The notes under the pieces were generated by a model that searched no databases, was not told the origin of the DNA, and saw nothing but the letters and a program-made list of their open reading frames with translations. Positions 1-12,099 of a stretch of 64,000 nt of DNA are shown piece after piece (position 1 is the stretch's first letter; each line of letters starts with the position of its first letter). The position numbers and the translations under genes are program-made. The DNA lies in NCBI GenBank assembly GCA_949358305.1, contig OX442321.1:1860001-1924000 (forward strand), written 5' to 3'. This DNA is from Strigamia acuminata. Taxonomy: Eukaryota; Arthropoda; Chilopoda; Geophilomorpha; Linotaeniidae.

Positions 1-3000
1 CATAGACCACGCGTAGGACTAAACAATTGGATCCGCCATTGTTTAGCGGCAACTCGTATTCGCAGCCGAATCCGAGGACCAACACAGGAAACATCTTGAC
101 TTATATTTGTATTAGTAAGCGTGTTTTAATAAAGCAGTATTTGAAATATATTGTATTCCCGAGTGTATTATTTATTATCTTTAACCACAAAGTCGAATCA
201 CGACACGTTTATTTAGCGTTTCGTGACGAGAACCATTAGCGGGAAAGTCTCTTGTCATGGGAATCTGTCAGGAGTAAATCCACTGACCTATGGGTAATTG
301 GATGGCTGTCTCTAGTTCCACGTGAGCCTAATAAACTAATGTAGTGTGCCAAAATTGCTCCCTAATAATAAACACAAGGGAAAATATATTTTTTTAAATA
401 TTTTAATAATAAATTTTTCAAGTTTTGTGACTGGAAAAATTGTTTTGCATTTTTGAACGGGTTTTTCAAACATGTCATTCTCTGAGACCGAAGTGTAAGT
501 GCTTTTTCCATAATTTATATTCGTCCCTACAACCTTTTCTAAGCTTTTATATTTTACAGTGATGATTGGACCTTAATAAAACAACAACACTAGTTGGTTG
601 CCCCCTTGTGCTTCTTTTATTATTCGCTACATGGAGGTTTCTTGTTTCCGCTTTGGTGTTTGCTGCTAAATTGCTCCTCCAATATGATCTTTTGTGAACG
701 GCGCTGTGTACGTCTGCTCACATCGCTCTATTCTTTATTTCCCGCTCGGTGTTTCCCCTCGATTTATTATTAAAATAAAATACAAAAAAAGTTTGCACAT
801 AAAACAGAAATGTTTGACGTTTGGGCGATTAAAAACATCAGTCTTTTCGTGATTCCGGTTTCGGGTTTTATAACAACCGCGATTGCTCGGTTTGGTTGTT
901 TGTTGCTACTCGCCGTTTGTTTGTATACATTTTTAAATATTAAATAACGACTGAAAAGGTTTTTAGTTTAAAAAAAATTATAAATAAGGTAAACGAACTG
1001 GATTGAAGTTTAAATATTTTTTATTTTAAATTTAGGGCTGTAAATTCGGTGTTGAGCGTATGCGGATAATGAGCATCGAAGGGAGATTAGGCCTAAGCGA
1101 AAGTCAGCGAGTGGAAATTTATGGAAATACGAAATCGTTATGTTTGTGTAAAAGATTTGAGCGTCGCTTTTCAAGGTATACCGTATACATAGTTGTATTA
1201 AGACTGATTTTTTTTCTCTTTTCTTTTTTTCATTTAATAATGAAGGTTGGATTCGTGAAATGTTATTGAAAGTTGGTGGCAGCGTTTTTGTAGTGTCATT
1301 TTCTCGAAGGAAATTTGGTCGGTGGGGTGCAGTAAATGGATTAAAGATGATCCATATGGAAATAGAATGAAATTGAATATTTACCTAGCAAGTTTCATCA
1401 CACAAACATTATTACCCCCACACTGGGTCTTGAATATCAATTGAAACGTTGAATTTATGCAAATATCAGAGAAATCTTAGCAGCACATCAGAAAATGCCA
1501 TTTCGTATGTAAAATGACCGCTTAAACCGCCAATTTTTATTCATTTTCTATTTAAAAATCCAAAAAATCTAAAAAAAAGAGCACAAGGTGGAAAATTTAT
1601 TTATCCTACATTTGCTAGACACGCGAACTAACTTACGAGCTGTTACAAAATTTAAAATTTTTTCTCTGAAAGTTCTTATCTCGAATGTTCGTAATTCAAA
1701 AATTCTGTCTCAACGCACTCAGTTTAAGTCTAAAATTTGTTTTTATGGCATTATTCGTGCTCATTACAAATAAAACAAAAAGTTGTTACGGTCCAGGTTT
1801 TCACACGTTAAATATACGCGCTTTTCCCTGTTTGAGAATACTGTATCGCGGCGTCTTTCAAACGCGTCCATTTTAAATCATTGGAAACGCGATTCATTAC
1901 AAGGTTTTATCATCAGTAGTGAAATGTTCGTATTTAGCGGACACTCCATACTGTACCAAGAACTCCTTTAAATTCCAACAAAGGATTAGGTTGGAAACCC
2001 CTTTTATGCCCTACTTTCTCGTGTGTGATAATATTCTAGGTGATTTGGTTTTAGCAATCAGCACCATCTATTGACCAAAACATGTCAAAATAATAAGACC
2101 GCACGGTAGAAATGAAACTTTGGCGGCCAAGCTGCAGTGAGCGGGAATCTTTGTAGAAAAGCCGATGTGCGTGATTGGGGCAAATTGCAGGCATGAAACA
2201 AAGTTTCTTATTTTGCGTGTTTGGCATCTATAAGATGGCGCAAAGTTTGAGCAAATCACAATTATACGTCATAAAAACGGGCATTTAGCTTCCACTTAGG
2301 GGGTATTGAATGAGATTATTAGGTTTTGATGAGTTGGTGCTGTGGAATTCTTGATGTTTTTGCTGCATTCGTTTTAATGAGAAGTTTTTTGATGTCAAGT
2401 CAGTGATTTCCTATTTGAAATTGGTACTTTGAAATTCTCCCCCGCGTTTCCCCCCATCTCGTCCTTTGTTGTGCATTGGCAGATTTTTGGAGTTGAAATA
2501 ATCCTTTGAGAACCCTTTAAGCGTGATGAAAAGTAGATGATGCTGAGGGGTGTAATCTTGCGAACTAATGAATTTTGTAATTTTGTCCCGACACATACTT
2601 GGCATTCTTTTTCTCTTAGAGTGGAAATTTTGGCTTTAGAAGGAAAGAAAAAATAAGAATTCAAAAAATTCGAAATTTTCATGTTTGCTTCAATCATTTT
2701 TGATATTTTTGCAGAGTTTTTAGTGATTCGTCAGGAAATCTTGTCCTGGGACATCGAAAGCATGATTTTTATAACTTGTGATAAAATTAAAACTTATAAA
2801 ATCATCAACACCACTTAAAAAATATTTAATTAATTGTCCGGTTTGGCACAAGCACGCAAAAATTAAGATCGATAAAATACGATATTAGAAAATACATTCT
2901 CGCGAAACTCGAAGCATTTCAAAATACATTGCAATTTGTTGTAATATAATTTAAATGTATTTTTTTTAACCGTGTGGGGTATACCAGTACTGTAGGTTGC

Positions 3001-3042
3001 AATACTTTTTATCAAGTACCACCCTAAAATTGGTTTTAACAC
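1..3042. other. AT-rich region with no supported gene
   Basis: No open frame here looks like a known protein and no RNA gene was recognised. The stretch is AT-rich with short homopolymer runs. A donor-like site near 515 and an acceptor-like site near 560 on the plus strand could join two very short coding pieces, but this is too weak to call (see rejected items). Confidence 0.5.
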
Positions 3043-3579
3043 TTACCATGTTTACATGTACCCAGTTATCTGGATAAGTTTAAATACGAATTTTACTTTT
3101 CTGGAAAACTGATCATGTAAACAAATCAGTTTTCTAGAAAAGACAGACTTATCTGGAAAACTAAATTCCAGTTGTACGAGTTAGATTTTGGACTTTTGCG
3201 CATTGAAAACTGCATGTAAACACGATATCGTCGGATCGTTGTAGTAAACATACGTTAGGCCAACGTACCAACGACATTTGGTGCCGAAATCAATGTGAAA
3301 TCAGCTAAAACACCATTTTTGGGATCAGAATTTGCATATTAGGCACCATTGCAAAGATTCGAGCAAAAACCTCTTTCCTAACTACCATTTCATTTGTTTG
3401 GCTGAAATGGATCAACAGCCATTTTGTTGTTCCAGATAATCAAAGGGCAGTATGGGTAATTCTCGTATGACGTCATGTTTACCAGAAAACTAACATCATG
3501 TAAACGCAAACGGTTATCTAGATTAATAAAATCCGAATATTCACTTATCTGGAAAACTGTGACCATGTAAACATGGTAA
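3043..3579. mobile_element. Non-autonomous TIR element (MITE-like), 537 bp
   Basis: The two ends are a perfect 16-bp inverted repeat, TTACCATGTTTACATG at 3043-3058 and its complement at 3564-3579. The subterminal sequence is also inverted: a TTATCTGGATAAG-like motif near the left end matches TTATCTGGAAAAC near the right end. There is no coding capacity. The family was not identified and no clear target-site duplication was seen. Confidence 0.75.
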
Positions 3580-4500
3580 CTGATTTCAATGTGCCACCTA
3601 CCGGTAGCGGAAAAGCTGTCAAAACCGTGTAAGGCACTCCCATTAGTGTTTTATTGTATAAATATTAAATTACCTTATTAATAATTGAAAAACTAATCGT
3701 ATTTATTCATTATAAATACTAAAAAAATATTTAAGGAATAAAAGTTGGTCTCCTTAATTAATTTTCAGGAAAAAAAGAATTAGTTATTTTACCATTACTA
3801 AACGCGCCTATTATGTATGTGTTGTGCAATGCCACACACAAGAAATAGATCCAAAGACACAAAACACCATTTTGGTTTTTTTTTTAAATTTTTTTTTAAA
3901 GTCTGGCTAAATAAATTATTTTTCTTATCGTTGACAAGATATTCATTTCCTTTACGCGCCATCTGCAACACTTAAAATGGTCTGAAAACTAAAAGTGAAT
4001 GATGGGCGAGATATAAAAAGGGATAAATTTAGTGGTTGTCGTTGGCAAGTTCTATACGCTTCTTCTCGGAATGGGGGAAGCTTTTAGAAGAACTAGAGAT
4101 ACAATAAGGGTCATGGTCATCACATCCGTTATGGCGCTCCTTAATTTCCGTTACTCGGTCTATTATTGCGAGCGTTGACCGTGAGCAAATGGAAATGTTT
4201 TGTTTCTTCCCTGGAAATTGGCTCCAAGCAGTTTCACGTTTTGTTTTCGAGTTTTATTGCGTTAAAACCGAATTGGCGATTCGTGTTTGTGACACCAGGG
4301 TGGCTCGGGGATGTTCTGTTAAATAATTTATGTCCTGAGTTTTTGCAACTTTTTGATGGATGTATTTTATTTTTCTGGAGCAGGAAGTTGTTAATGGAGG
4401 AAAAATATTGGTGGGTTTGTTTCTTTGGGTTGTTACTGAAATTTTTTAGTTTTGTTTGTGTTTTGTGAATTTATTTTGATTTTGAATGAAAACTTTTGTG
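3580..4500. other. Intergenic or intronic region, nothing recognised
   Basis: AT-rich sequence with poly-A and poly-T tracts. The open frame at 4166-4468 has no recognisable family features and ends just before a splice-like site at 4530. Confidence 0.4.
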
Positions 4501-4501
4501 C

Positions 4502-4536
4502 TAATTTTTTATTTTTTTTTCTATTTGCAGGTAAGA
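4502..4536 (+). promoter_or_regulatory. Candidate recursive splice (ratchet) site 1
   Basis: A long T/C-rich tract runs straight into GCAG followed at once by GTAAGA, with the AG|GT junction at 4530/4531. A 3' splice site fused to a strong 5' splice site with no exon between is the layout of recursive splice sites known from long Drosophila and vertebrate introns. A second site of the same form and strand is at 42178/42179. Function is inferred from sequence only. Confidence 0.45.
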
Positions 4537-4633
4537 CAATTGATTTTTCCAGTGTGTGTAAACTGTAATTCTTGTACAGTTAAAGGTAAAAACTGATTTT
4601 ATTAATTTGTGCGGATGTTCGAAAGACCTTAAC

Positions 4634-4829
4634 CTTGCGTTGTGTCGCTAACTTCAACTTTAGACCTAAACTAAGCCTTTTTCTGTTCACTATCATTGTT
4701 AGTAATAATGCTTTGCGGAGTTGAAGCAGGAATTGGCGTCAACGTCAAGAATTTTTGGACGCAAGCAGCTTGCGTTGTGTCAGTTTTCTTGCGTTGCGTC
4801 TAGTGTGAACACAAATGTGAACCTAGCTT
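4634..4829 (+). repeat. Dispersed repeat, copy 1 (short form)
   Basis: This about 195-bp segment shares long near-identical text with 16749-17173 and 57028-57263. The shared parts include CTAACTTCAACTTTAGACC, GCAGGAATTGGCGTCAACG and a right end containing GTGTGAACCTAGCTT. It holds only about one unit of the 19-bp TTGCGTTGCGTCAGTTTTC motif that is amplified in copy 2. It is noncoding and its family is unknown. Confidence 0.75.
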
Positions 4830-4830
4830 T

Positions 4831-4942
4831 AGTCTTAGACGAGAAACAACTGGGATCTCCCAGTCGGTTTCCCATCCAAGTACTGACCAGCCCCAATGCT
4901 GCTTAACTTCTGTGTTGTAAAGGGAACAGGTGATCGGCAAAT
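4831..4942 (-). pseudogene. 5S rRNA-derived sequence (pseudogene or 5S-type SINE head)
   Basis: Read on the minus strand, this segment contains the internal promoter and 3' half of 5S rRNA. It has GAAGTTAAGCAGC (box A region), then GGTCAGTACTTGGATGGG (box C region), then a CCGACTGGGAGATCCCAG stem like the 5S terminal region. The 5' third is degraded and the end does not match a full 5S gene, so a relic or the head of a 5S-derived SINE is more likely than an active gene. It abuts copy 1 of the dispersed repeat. Confidence 0.7.
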
Positions 4943-7900
4943 TAAGCTGTTCTTTTTTTAATCGATGTTTATTAAATATTGATATCCTGGTGAGGGAGAG
5001 AAGAAAGGTGGCAGCCCTCCTTGTCATTTTCGGGTAGATTGAGGCCATGCCATGCCACGAGTGAAAGGGGAAGGGCGGGGACTGATTTATCAGTTGTTGT
5101 TTGGTCATTTATTCCTGTCATCATTATCTTGCAATTTTTTTAAGTGGAGCTTTTGTTTGTGACAAGAAAAAATGTCTTATCTGTGGTTTTGTAATGTGAA
5201 AATGATGAATCTTATGCTCAAAAGATTTTTTTGTTTAAAATTTAAAAAGAAATTAGTAGCTCTATTCCTCTACAAATACCAAATGTTTGATGAATCTGGA
5301 AAGAAAATGAATTAGAACTGTGAAATATTAATGGTGAAAAAAGTAAAAAATAAATAAATAAAAATAAAATTGGACGGTCTTTCGATTTTTGGTCGGTCGC
5401 AATAGCAATGTGCTTCAATCTCGACCTCATACGAGATCTCGTCTCGGGACCTTCTGATCTCGTCTCGGAAAACCGAGACTCGAAAACGGCCGAGACGCTG
5501 GAAGTACAAACCTTAAAACGCATTTTTAGATGTCCAAGATGTATGAAACTCCAATAAATTTACACAAATTTTAATAATACCCTTCAGAATATTTCAAATA
5601 TCCTCAATTCCAATATAATTATAAAAAAAATTAGAAGAGGAAAGAAAGTCTTCAATTTGATCGGTATATCTCGACCGAGGTCACATCTCAACCCACCTTG
5701 ACACGGAAGTAGTTTGTTGGCTTGGAAATAACCAGAATCCAATCGACCACTCCTCAACGCAAGACAGGCTGACCATCTTTCCCTCTTGCCCATCTGACCT
5801 TTTTTCGACCACCAGTGACCACCTGCTGACACGTGGACAGCTGATGCGTGCTTCAATTGGCTTTTTCGGATGAAATTTATTTTTTTGTCGTTGCGAGTTT
5901 AATATATCTTGGCGGAAGTTCAACTCTGACCCTTTTATGCAGGCAGATATCACGTGTCTTTCATGTATTGTTTTGCTGCCATTCGGTGATGTGTTTGAAT
6001 TCTTTTGGGACGTGTGTCGTGCAGGGCAGCAAGTATTTAATATCGCAGGGGATGTTTGAGTGGTAATTGCCTTTTGTTTTCTATTTCGGGCGAGTGGAGT
6101 TTGCTAGTCACGCGAGGGGGTTTGTTGACATTTTAATTTCTTAGTTGTCGCGTTTGATAACTGCACTAATTAGTGCGCTTGGGAGGTCGGGAAAAAATTG
6201 AAAAATTGAAATTGTTTTGTTTAATTTATGGTGAGTCATGGCACGAGTTTGATCTGATAATATTGTTTGTTTTTTTTTTGTTTTTTTTTTATTTTTGGGT
6301 TTTTTGTTGTTGGTTTGTCAAAATTATGACGTCATGATGGGGACAAGTTGCAAGTCATTGTGTTTAGGGGTTTGGTGAGTCGTTTACTCGAGATGACATT
6401 GAATTGTAGATTTTTATTTTTTTTTTGGTTTATTTTTTTATTGAATATTATTATAATGTAGTTTTTTTTCTTTTCTTTTCTTGATTGGATTCAAAGGTTG
6501 TGTTTGGTGTTGGAGCTGCACCTTGTGGGCCCTGGGGTCGAGCGGCAACGCCAGAGACCAATAACTTACCTTGATTTATGGGTCCCATTGGATGGGATCT
6601 AAATTTTGCATAAAAAAATAATAATTTTTTGAGAAAAAAATATAATTTGACAAAAAAAAATTATAATTTGACGAAAAAAGTTATAATTTGATGTGAATTT
6701 TATAGAGAGCAGAAAAAAATGTTGGTTTTTTGCGTAAAATAACCAAGAAAATAGATAATCAGAACCTTACAAAGCGGAAATAACAGCCCAATTGAACCAA
6801 TACAAAGAATAGGAATGATTATGCAAGATGCAATAGAAAAGTTTCAAGATCGAGAGTCTCCGTTGGTCGGTGTCATTGCAGTGAAGCCACTGTTTGCTTT
6901 TATTAATTTTTTAAAATTTATCTAATTGCAGAATGGATACCGGTAAGCTTGATTTGCATCTGGGGAAAGGGGCCAGAAACATTTACCGTTAAATTTATTT
7001 TGATGATTTTTTAGACATATTCAAAAAAGGGGTGAAGATTACAATGGTAATTAGTTGTATAAGTCTCCAATGACTGCGGCAGAGGCGCACGGTAATCACT
7101 TGACACACGGGGAGTGAGTAATAAGAATAACTTCATTTACATGTCGAATAAAACGTTCCGAAGAAGAAAAACAAGAACAACATTTATTGCCTCTTTATAT
7201 AATTTATATTTTGCGTTATAACTTATCAAAATATCTAATTTTGCACTAGGTGGCGTATTGAAATCAGTGTTAAAACGTGTGTTCATGCCTGGAAAAATGC
7301 GATTGCATCTTGGAATATTGTAGACATGCGCAGATGCGCGCAATCAAAGAAGCCCAAAATGACCGACCATGGTTAGCAATGTGTTGTAATTAGCCATGGC
7401 TATGGGAAGGTTAATGAAATGAATAATGCGTTAGGGATGAAGAGAGAGAGTAGTAAGTCGGACGCATTAACGGATGATTGAGGCGGTGACAACAGGCGGC
7501 AATAAAGCCCCGCAAATGACGATGGAGTTTGAAAAATAATCTTTTCTTCATTACATGTGGTCGCAGTTTGAGTGACATTATGGAATTGCGAATAGGTTTT
7601 TTTTTAGGTGAAATGGGGGCAATTTTTCAAAGTTGATGGTTTTGGTGAAATAAAAAAAAGAATAATTTTCATTGTGATTAAATCATAAATCAGCCGCAAG
7701 ATGGCCCTAGTAAATCCATTCCCACTTGACCAATAAGCCAAATGAAAAAAAAAATGCAGAATTCTTTAGTCCTATTGATGAGTAATTGAGTTGACAGCAA
7801 TTAATTCATGGTCACACGTTTGACAATTGTTTTTCCAGAACCTTTTTTACTCAGCCAATCGGAAATAGGCCCAAGTTACACATGGAGAGAGTATAAATCT

Positions 7901-7991
7901 GCAGTTTGACGTACGAATTTGTCCTGGTTAAATAGAGTCTCAATTATATTGGGTGTCGGTCTGTCCGTGGACTATTGCGAATGTCGATTTG
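4943..7991. other. Region with no supported gene
   Basis: Low-complexity AT-rich DNA with T-runs near 6270-6470 and A-rich runs near 6610-6720. No protein family was recognised in any frame. It lies downstream of the 3' end of FReD gene A. Confidence 0.4.
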
Positions 7992-8911
7992 TTAAACATG
8001 GATGTGAAGATGTGGTGAGAAATTAATCGGACGCACTTTCATCTCGCTTCTCTTAAGAGAGTAGTGATATCCGAGCCACTGTTGCCAGTTGATTCCGTCG
8101 GCGTAGGAGGAGTGATTTCCTTTCAGGTATAATCCATTAAGATTTGAATTGTGACAATTGGTGTACCACCATCCGCCTTTATGGTTCTCAGCACACTTGT
8201 GAACATCGTTTCTGTCAACAGTTGTGAATAATGCACTACTTGACAGATAACTCATGCTATTACCTGCCAGGATTTGAAAAATATCAGTTTTTTAGATTTA
8301 TACGAAATAAATTTTTTACTTGCCAGCATCTCCTTGGTAGTCAGAGATGACTATTTTGTAGTTATTCTTCTCGTCGGATATTTGGAATGTTTTGTACTCC
8401 GCGTATCTCGTGTTTCCCTCGAAGTCTTCCAAGTCCACGCGAAGAGTGACGCGGTCCTGAGTGGTCAGAACGAACAGGTTGTCGTTGCCCAACCAAAACT
8501 CTTTGTCCAAATCGCCAAATCCGATTTTGTAATCCGCCCATTTCCGGAAAAAGTCTTGGCGGATTTCGTAATCGTCTCGTTTTTGAAACAACTAAAATGT
8601 AATTTTAGAAAATTAAATTTTTTTTTTGTACTCCCTTACCGTCCATCCTCCGCCGTCGGTTTTCATGTCGCAGTACACCTGGAAAGGGTACGGGCCGTAC
8701 CACGCTCGTGGATGAATCGTGTAAATTCCCGACTCGGTATTTCCTGCACGAAAACGAAGTGTTTGTGACTATTGTGAGTGTAAAGCGGAATTTGTCGAGT
8801 TATTTGTTCACCTTGCACGAGAATCTCGGCGCAACTTGACGGCAATAAGTTTGTTGACGAACCGAGAGAAAAAATTGCCAAAAAAGTGCAGACTGCAATG
8901 AGGAAATTCAT
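7992..8911 (-). CDS. FReD gene A: secreted fibrinogen-related lectin, 247 aa, 4 exons
   Basis: Model: complement of 7992..8263, 8324..8591, 8640..8743 and 8812..8911 (744 nt). Exon 1 gives a hydrophobic signal peptide (about residues 3-17) and the SSCAEIL motif. The rest is a fibrinogen C-terminal domain: [32 protein letters not shown] (calcium site), [14 protein letters not shown] and [14 protein letters not shown]. This is the tachylectin-5/ixoderin class, secreted lectins thought to bind acetylated sugars on microbes. It has no collagen or coiled-coil stalk. Introns 1 and 2 are GT-AG. Intron 3 reads CTG|GCAAGT at its donor, a GC-AG intron, because the nearby GT would create a stop. It is the closest paralogue of gene I. 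The start is set by the signal peptide and a TATA box 33-40 bp upstream. Confidence 0.9.
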
Positions 8912-8943
8912 GATTGCGAATGCTCTACGCGTATCTGAATCTA

Positions 8944-8951
8944 CTTATATA
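8944..8951 (-). promoter_or_regulatory. TATA box of FReD gene A
   Basis: TATATAAG on the minus strand, 33-40 bp before the start codon, which implies a very short 5' leader. The matching position in the near-identical gene I reads TATCTGAG, so the box is lost there. Confidence 0.65.
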
Positions 8952-9103
8952 TGCATAAATTTTATCGTTTAAAATTCACATGTTTCCGTCTTTCTGACTA
9001 ACGATAAATTTTATTGTTGAAATTTAATTATCCAGCTAATTAGGCAAATCCTGTGCAAAAACAATTATAAATTCTAATATATTTATTAGAGTAATCCAAT
9101 GAG

Positions 9104-9165
9104 ATATATAAGTTATATATATATATATATATATATATATAAGTTATATATATATATATAGGCCT
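9104..9165. repeat. (TA)n microsatellite
   Basis: Two alternating TA tracts separated by a short AAGT-containing break. Confidence 0.9.
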
Positions 9166-9546
9166 ATATACATATAAACACTTGAAACACGATTTTTGCC
9201 GAAATTGGTGTAGTGATTGCATTTTCCATTTAAATTATTTGTTTTTTTGGTTCTGTTATTTTGCAAAATGAGATGTGTATAATTTGATTGCAATTTTAAA
9301 GCATATTTTTTGGGTGAGCTTGTTCAGTTGGTTTAGGAAAGTTGTAAAGCGTCGTAAGTGACCCGCGTGGTGGCGCGAGCGAATGTCTTAATCTAAAAAC
9401 ATTAATTTTTGAATAAAGATTTCGCTCAAATAGTTTGCCATTAAAGGTGCACAATCAAGAATTTAATGGCATATGTACCCTAGATATGAAAAATCTTAAT
9501 TCAAAGTTAATTGAATGAAAAATATAATTTAAAACGTGAAACGAGT

Positions 9547-9613
9547 GTTGACGCACCATCGATGTTGCTGGGAGGTTCGAACTAGACCTCTTTAGACTTG
9601 ACGATTGCAAAGC
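9547..9613 (+). promoter_or_regulatory. Conserved U1 upstream block (PSE-like), copy 1
   Basis: The 67 bp before each U1 start are nearly identical in all six copies, beginning GTTGACGCACCATCGATG (GATGACGC in copy 2). This is where arthropod snRNA genes carry their proximal sequence element. Equivalent blocks begin near 10601, 24278, 27374, 30299 and 32847. There is no TATA box, as expected for Pol II snRNA genes. The PSE role is inferred from position and conservation. Confidence 0.65.
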
Positions 9614-9777
9614 ATACTTACCTGGCGTAGGACTCAACTTTGATCCATTAGGAAGTTGTCCCAGGTTGAGGCCCTTACATTGCACTCTGTTTGGGCTGAC
9701 ACTTGCGATTGCCCCAAATTGGGGTAACTCGGGCGCGCTATTTTTGAGTGTGGGGACTGCGTACGCGCTATCCCTAC
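9614..9777 (+). ncRNA. U1: U1 snRNA, copy 1 (164 nt)
   Basis: Starts ATACTTACCTGG, the end that pairs with 5' splice sites. It then has stem-loop I with a changed loop (TGATCCATTAGG), stem-loop II with the U1A-binding CATTGCAC, stem-loop III (GCCCC AAATT GGGG), an Sm site (ATTTTTGAG) and stem-loop IV ending TATCCCTAC. The 164-nt length equals canonical U1. A 3'-box-like CAAAATAAGA follows. In this copy the stem-loop II text is CACTCTG and the stem-loop IV loop is GTACGC. Confidence 0.93.
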
Positions 9778-9888
9778 TTTAAACAATACAAAATAAGATA
9801 CTTTTGTGATTACAATTCACTTCTTTTTCGTGGCTTTGGCGTTTTTAATTAAAGGCTTTTGACATCAACGTTTGAGTGCGTGTTTGTT

Positions 9889-10035
9889 TCAACTTCCGGT
9901 GTTGCTAGCGCCACTTGGCGGAACCCGTGAGCTATAATGGAGGCCGAAATGTTTACCCTGATCCTTTTTTGATTGTTTCGGTATCAAAATGGGTTCCTTA
10001 AATTCTGAAACCAGGCTAAACCTGGTTAAAATAAA
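9889..10035 (+). repeat. Shared U1 downstream block
   Basis: Sequence including GCCACTTGGCGGAACCCG, TTTCGGTATCAAAATGGGTT and the small hairpin ACCAGGCTAAACCTGGT recurs after U1 copies 3 (near 24625-24750) and 4 (near 27725-27850). It therefore belongs to the duplicated unit. No function is apparent. Confidence 0.6.
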
Positions 10036-10667
10036 AAAAATTATCTGCCCACATATTTTGTTTTTTAAAACGTTTTTTGGCATTGTTTCGATTGTTTTCG
10101 GAAAATATTGTTAATTTCTTTGCTTTTCTATACACCTGTGTGACCGAGCGATTTTTTTGTGTCATTGTTTATAGCTAGTTTTAACACTTAATGTTTAATT
10201 GGTGGTGGTAAATATATTCCTGGTCAGCTGGTTAACGTCAAAAAAATTTATAACTGAGTATTTTTTTTTTTAAATTAATTTTGAGAATTAATTTTAAAAA
10301 ATGTTACATAATGAATAAAATCTAGTCATGAATTCAGTTCCGCGATATTCCATCTGCACAAGGTTATCGTTTTCTTTTTAATTTTTTTAATTTTTGAAAA
10401 ACGTCATAAATCACCACGAGGTGGCGGTAGTAATTTTCTCATTCCAAATAAACAGTAATTTTTTACAAGAGTTCACACGAACTAGCTTTATTTTAAAATG
10501 TTTTCAATCATGTAGATAATATAATTCTGTATTTTTGATTTCAAAAAACAAAATATAAAATTAATTAAATGAAAAATATAATTTAAAACGCGAAACGAGT
10601 GATGACGCACCATCGATGTTGCTGGGAGGTTCGAACTAGACCTCTTTAGACTTGGCGATTGCAAAGC

Positions 10668-10831
10668 ATACTTACCTGGCGTAGGACTCAACTTTGATCC
10701 ATTAGGAAGTTGTCCCAGGTTGAGGCCTTTACATTGCACACAGTTTGGGCTGACACTTGCGATTGCCCCAAATTGGGGTAACTCGGGCGCGCTATTTTTG
10801 AGTGAGGGGACTGCGTTCGCGCTATCCCTAC
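10668..10831 (+). ncRNA. U1: U1 snRNA, copy 2 (164 nt)
   Basis: Full-length U1 with the same 5' end, changed stem-loop I loop, Sm site ATTTTTGAG and 3' box as copy 1. It lies 1.05 kb after copy 1 with no lectin gene between. It differs in stem-loop II (CACACAG) and the stem-loop IV loop (GTTCGC). The upstream block carries TTGGCGATT where most copies have TTGACGATT. Confidence 0.92.
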
Positions 10832-11774
10832 TTTAAACAATACAAAATAAGATGCTTTTATGGTTACAATTCACCAAGTTTCTGTGTTTTTTCGAAAAAT
10901 ATTGTAAATTTTGGAGTATTATTGATTTAAATCGATTATAGTCACCTTTAAATTGAAGAAATGGTGAAAATAAGTCAAATTTGGACAGGAATTTCACCAG
11001 GCTGAATGTTTATGGGGCTTCATGGTGTTGCTAATTCAGACTGGTCTAGTCTAGTGTAACAGCTGTTCGCTTTCCCAATTTTGCCGCTTGGACGCGCCGA
11101 TTGTCGAATAAAAGATCATGCCCTGTAAATTTTTAATTGAAATGAGTCGGATGAATAGACACCCGTGTTGATCGTCGTGTTGTAGTTGCAAGAAACGAAG
11201 CCAACTTGGATTTCCTTGCTCATTGATTGGTTGCGCAAGCTCAGACAGATTTATGTGTAGCTAGGAGAGAGCAAATTGTTCTATCTTAGATTAAGAATTT
11301 GCTTTTTTTCTTTCTCAGTCTTGTTTTCAATCCCAAGACAAATTAATGGCTCGAAGAAAAACATATGAGAAAAAATATATTTTTTTTGCATTTTTTGTTG
11401 CTGAGGTTTTTTTTTCGCTTTTGGTTGATTGATTAATCTGTTCGAGTCTACAAGCGGCAACTGAAAACAAAAATAAAAAGTGATTTCATTAGTGGTAAAT
11501 CAAACAGGAGTAGAAACTACAAGTGGAAGCATTTGCAGATGTAATGTGGCATTTGGGGATGACCGTAATGAAAGAAGCAATTGAGGAAAATGAAAGTTGG
11601 GGATCAAGAGGCTCGCCGTGTAACTAGACTCCAAAAACCCGGATTGCGCTCTGAGGAACCTCCGAAGATGCAGAAACACTTACGGTAATAGCAGATAAAC
11701 TAGCGAAGAGATAAACAAGATTGTGGCATGAGAGTTTTGGACATATACAAACGACGCGTTAAAACTTATTTCTA
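10832..11774. other. No supported gene
   Basis: AT-rich sequence following U1 copy 2. No family was recognised. Confidence 0.4.
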
Positions 11775-12000
11775 ATGCGCGCTATTAGAGGCCCGCGGAC
11801 AATTCGAAGATATAAGGTATTTAGAGAGGAGATCGGACTTTGTAATAACACCAAGTTCGAAGTCAGGCCAGTGAATCCAGCCAAAAAAGCTATTATCGAT
11901 CAGTACATTGATCAAAAGCTGGCACAGGGCATCATTCGATGCTCGAAGAGACGCTTTGCTTCACATGTAAATGCTGTAGGAAGGCCGTCCGTAGAAAATT
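11775..12000 (+). pseudogene. Ty3/gypsy-like pol fragment
   Basis: The frame from 11775 encodes a segment around EIGLCNNTKFEVRPVNP and DQKLAQGIIRCS. It resembles the linker and start of the reverse-transcriptase domain of gypsy-class polyproteins, where a variable region is followed by a Q/R-G-[VI]-I-[RE]-P-S motif. Similarity stops after about residue 65, with no catalytic motif downstream. It is a relic unrelated in text to the intact element at 44.7-49.4 kb. Identification is by motif only. Confidence 0.45.
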
Positions 12001-12099
12001 TTCCTAATGTCGCTCCAAGCACGATAAAGGCTGTGCACGACCGCTTTACGACGTTGATTTTTTTGCCAAAATGACGTCATTTCCTGCTTTGGAAAGCGG

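Noticed and set aside
470-590. Possible two-exon mini coding region (ATG near 471, donor GTAAGTG near 514, acceptor near 559, ending after about 18 codons)
   Set aside because: Splice signals are plausible but the peptide is too short and unrecognised; no further exons were found.
6555-6575. Strong minus-strand donor-like AAG|GTAAGTTA
   Set aside because: No coding exon or pyrimidine tract adjoins it; a lone match is not evidence of an intron.
7600-7616. T-tract followed by TAG|GTGAAA as a third recursive splice site
   Set aside because: The donor half is weak (GTGAAA) compared with the two GTAAGA sites.
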